Of a DNA stretch of 64,000 bases, positions 58,967 through 64,000 are shown piece after piece. Each line of letters starts with the position of its first letter. Within the stretch, counting starts at the first letter, position 1. The notes below the pieces were generated by a model. The model did not search any database and was not told the DNA's origin. It saw only the letters and a program-made list of their open reading frames with translations. The DNA is from Aurantiacibacter poecillastricola. GTDB taxonomy: Bacteria; Pseudomonadota; Alphaproteobacteria; Sphingomonadales; Sphingomonadaceae. The translations under genes and the position numbers were made by a program. The stretch lies in NCBI RefSeq assembly GCF_030730945.1, contig NZ_JAVAMS010000002.1:682001-746000 (forward strand). Direction: 5' to 3'.

Positions 58967-59361
58967 AGGGCCGGAGACTAATCAAGCTTCAGGTCTGTTC
59001 GATCTTCTTCATGACACTTGTTCTAGCAAGCTGCGTAGACAGCATTGATGACATCGCCGACGACATTGAATTTGGGGGGAGCATCTCAGATTATGAGCGG
59101 AATGAGGTTCTCGTTTTTGAGCCCATGATGTTTGCTGAACGAGAGTGGCTCGGAGATACGAAGGCTTCTTCGAAGCGAGGAAAGTTCCGAGCGGAATGTA
59201 TCCTTGGGCCAATGGTGATACATTCCAAATTGCGCGCGAGAACGACGATAATGCCCAAACGCTCTGACACCTCCTCCATCCTCGTCATTGGCGCCGGTCC
59301 GATCATCATCGAGCAGGCCTGCGAGTTCGACTATTCCGACACCCAGGCGATCGAAGCGTAA
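58963..59361 (+). pseudogene. Lipoprotein-like ORF fused in frame to a decayed carB start (insertion cargo)
   Basis: The 132-codon frame starts at GTG 58963, overlapping the carA stop. Residues 1-95 begin with a lipoprotein signal (lipobox LASC, Cys24) and then an acidic segment ([18 protein letters not shown]) with no domain I recognise. From residue 97 it reads [19 protein letters not shown], a copy of the carB N-terminus, then stops at TAA 59359-59361. DNA from about 58970 to 59250 is visibly less GC-rich than its neighbours, which suggests transfer. A second forward frame is open from 59139 to TGA 59265, so the lipoprotein may have carried a different C-terminus before a frameshift. Confidence 0.7.
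59251..59361 (+). pseudogene. Partial duplicate of the carB 5' end (36 codons)
   Basis: Compared by eye with the intact carB start at 59939, the first 36 codons differ at 13 of 108 bases; 11 codons differ, 5 of them changing the amino acid. Two are Gly to Glu and Gly to Asp in the conserved [15 protein letters not shown] segment, which would break a functional CarB. It ends with TAA, so it is not expressed as CarB. Confidence 0.85.
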
Positions 59362-59363
59362 TC

Positions 59364-59938
59364 GTGAAGGCCGCGTTCGCCTTTCCCTTGGTCATGCTCG
59401 CCGCCTCCCCCGCCGCAGCGCAGGAGCTTGTGCAACTGCCGCTGTTTAGCGACACCCTCGTCCTGCAAGGCGAGTTTGGCGTCACTTCCTCCACCCTCCA
59501 GCCAGACACCGCCGAGGTCAGCTTCTGGCGACCCGTCACGCTGTACGATGATGACGAACCCGTAGGCGGACGCATGGACTGCCGCCTCGCCGGGGTGGTG
59601 CAGCCTTACACGGACGAGCTGTTCGACATCGCGGCGCGCTACGAGGCCAGCAAGACGCGGCGCGATTATGCGGGGCTCGATGACGATGGCGATCCCGATT
59701 ACTCCGAGGACGGCCTAGTCCGCCGCCTGCAGGTGACGGGCCGCTCAAACGATCCGCATCACCATTACGTGCTCACCTTCCTCGCCATCCATGCAGGCGA
59801 GGCGCTTTACGACATTCGCATCAATTGCGAATTCCGCCACCTCCACTCTCCCGACAACGATACCGACTATGCCGCCATTCAGGCACGCTATGTCGATCTC
59901 GCCATTCCCGTTCCAGCTGCCAGCCAAGAAGGCCAGTA

Positions 59939-59939
<1 letters not shown>
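59364..59939 (+). CDS. Exported hypothetical protein between carA and carB
   Basis: The 191-residue product has a signal peptide ([20 protein letters not shown]) and a beta-rich, acidic body with two Cys (RMDCRLAG and INCEFRHL) and a His cluster ([20 protein letters not shown]). No family is recognised. GTG 59364 starts it, three bases after the pseudo-carB stop; the same GTGAAGG heptamer occurs at the carA stop, suggesting the gene originally overlapped carA directly. Its TAA overlaps the carB ATG (TAATG), so it is translationally coupled to carB. Confidence 0.65.
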
Positions 59940-63262
<3,323 letters not shown>

Positions 63263-63358
63263 GACCTAATCCACTCTCCCACCATTCCGGTCCTTTCAGC
63301 CGCCCGCGGGCGGGGCAGGGTCGTTTTGACGGGATTGCATAGAAAGCAGGGTATACAG

Positions 63359-63826
63359 ATGCAGAAAGTGCCGATGCTCGCGGAGGGCTACGAGAAGCTG
63401 ACCGCAGATCTCAAGGCATTGCGCGACGAGCGCCCGCGTATCGTCGATGCGATCGAGGAAGCGCGCGCCCACGGCGACCTCTCGGAGAACGCCGAATACC
63501 ATGCGGCGAAGGAGCGGCAGGGCCAGGTCGAGGCCCAGATCGCCGAGCTGGAGGACAAGACGAGCCGCGCACAGATCATCGATCCCGCCACGCTTTCGGG
63601 CGACAGGGTCGTGTTCGGCGCCACTGTCACCGTGCTGGACGAGGATGACAAGCCGCTCACCTACCAGATCGTGGGCCAGGCAGAGAGCGATGCCAAGAAG
63701 GGCCGTATTTCCTACGAAAGCCCGCTGGCGCGCGCCCTGATCGGCAAGAGCGTTGGTGATGAAGTGGAAGTCACCGTGCCCAGCGGCGAGAAGTTCTACC
63801 TGATCGACAAGATCGAGTTCAAGTAG
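63359..63826 (+). CDS. greA: Transcription elongation factor GreA
   Basis: GreA rescues backtracked RNA polymerase by stimulating transcript cleavage. The 155-residue protein has the N-terminal coiled coil with the acidic tip ([38 protein letters not shown]) and a C-terminal FKBP-like domain ending [11 protein letters not shown] 63359 is chosen over an 11-codon longer frame; carB ends 97 bases upstream. Confidence 0.96.
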   Translation: MQKVPMLAEGYEKLTADLKALRDERPRIVDAIEEARAHGDLSENAEYHAAKERQGQVEAQIAELEDKTSRAQIIDPATLSGDRVVFGATVTVLDEDDKPLTYQIVGQAESDAKKGRISYESPLARALIGKSVGDEVEVTVPSGEKFYLIDKIEFK

Positions 63827-63842
63827 GGCTATAATCGGGGGA

Positions 63843-63871
63843 GGGGCAGCAGGCCTTTGGCCGCTGCGCCC
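63843..63871. terminator. Hairpin between greA and the next gene
   Basis: GGGGCAGC-A-GGCC and GGCC-GCTGC-GCCC pair with two single-base bulges around TTT. There is no good T-run, but it lies between convergent genes. Confidence 0.45.
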
Positions 63872-63886
63872 ATACCCCGCCGGTGC

Positions 63887-64000
63887 TTATTTGCCGGGCA
63901 GGTCCGGCTCGAGCAGCTTGTGCAGGTGGACGATGACGTATTTCATCTCCGCATCGTCGACCGTGCGCTGTGCCCAGCCGCGCCACGCTTCCTCTGCGCT
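63887..64000 (-). CDS. DUF4170-like protein (C-terminal end only)
   Basis: Only the last 37 codons are in the window. They read SAEEAWRGWAQRTVDDAEM, KYVIVHLHKLL and end LPGK. The W-x6-TVDDA pattern followed by a short basic strand fits the DUF4170 family of small alphaproteobacterial proteins, which is often near greA. The rest lies beyond the window. Confidence 0.5.
   Translation of the reverse strand, partial: SAEEAWRGWAQRTVDDAEMKYVIVHLHKLLEPDLPGK

Noticed and set aside
58963..59361. Insertion sequence between carA and carB
   Set aside because: No transposase, no terminal inverted repeats; only a 7-base direct repeat and cargo ORFs.

Overview
The window is GC-rich, gene-dense chromosomal DNA from an alphaproteobacterium. 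The best fit is the Sphingomonadales, probably near Erythrobacter/Altererythrobacter. This rests on the look of the housekeeping proteins, the direct-repeat LexA operator (GAAC-N7-GAAC), the alphaproteobacterial order of the pho/pst cluster, the carA/yqeY/dnaG/rpoD neighbourhood and a DUF4170-like gene after greA. The lineage call is inference from sequence style, not from a search.

Layout. 1-1.4 kb: the end of a sodium:solute symporter and a pyridoxamine-oxidase-like protein. 1.4-11.4 kb: an SOS mutagenesis island made of imuA-imuB, a PilZ gene in the opposite direction, and a second operon of a radical SAM DNA-repair-associated protein, a DUF4130-UdgX protein, the polymerase DnaE2 and an extensin-like protein. 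Both operons have a perfect LexA operator that contains the likely -10 hexamer. 11.9-20.7 kb: a complete phosphate-starvation locus on the minus strand (phoR, an OprP-type porin, pstSCAB, phoU, phoB), with candidate Pho boxes before the porin and before pstS. 20.8-21.0 kb: two tandem tRNA-Glu genes (CTC and TTC). 21-30 kb: recJ, a membrane-anchored degenerate receiver protein, and branched-chain amino acid genes (leuA, ilvC, ilvN, ilvB) with leader peptides and hairpins. 30-39 kb: miaA and serB head to head, a nitroreductase, DUF3052, purL, then xseB-ispA-coaD, a cyclophilin and queA. 39-45 kb: an ABC-2 transporter, a DUF481 protein, tgt and an S9 peptidase. 45-52.5 kb: rpsD, two small related periplasmic proteins, a TrmJ-like methyltransferase, nrdR, glyA, rpiB, a ParA-like ATPase and an RluE-like pseudouridine synthase. 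52.5-64 kb: rpoD, dnaG, a lipoprotein, yqeY, carA, a disturbed intergenic cargo region, carB, greA and the end of a DUF4170-like gene.

How it works together. The first island is a damage-induced mutagenesis and uracil-DNA module: LexA cleavage should release both operons at once. The pho locus is self-contained, with sensor, regulator, outer-membrane channel, binding protein, importer and signalling brake. queA and tgt give two steps of queuosine tRNA modification, miaA another tRNA modification.

The most unusual features are: the carA-carB interval, which carries a GTGAAGG-bounded insertion ending in a decayed copy of the first 36 codons of carB; the LexA/-10 overlap that predicts a leaderless mRNA for the radical SAM operon; a membrane-tethered receiver lacking its phospho-acceptor Asp; and a small ORF translationally interlocked between ilvB and ilvN. 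No mobile element, integrase, CRISPR array or rRNA was seen, and no stretch over 300 bases lacks a gene.
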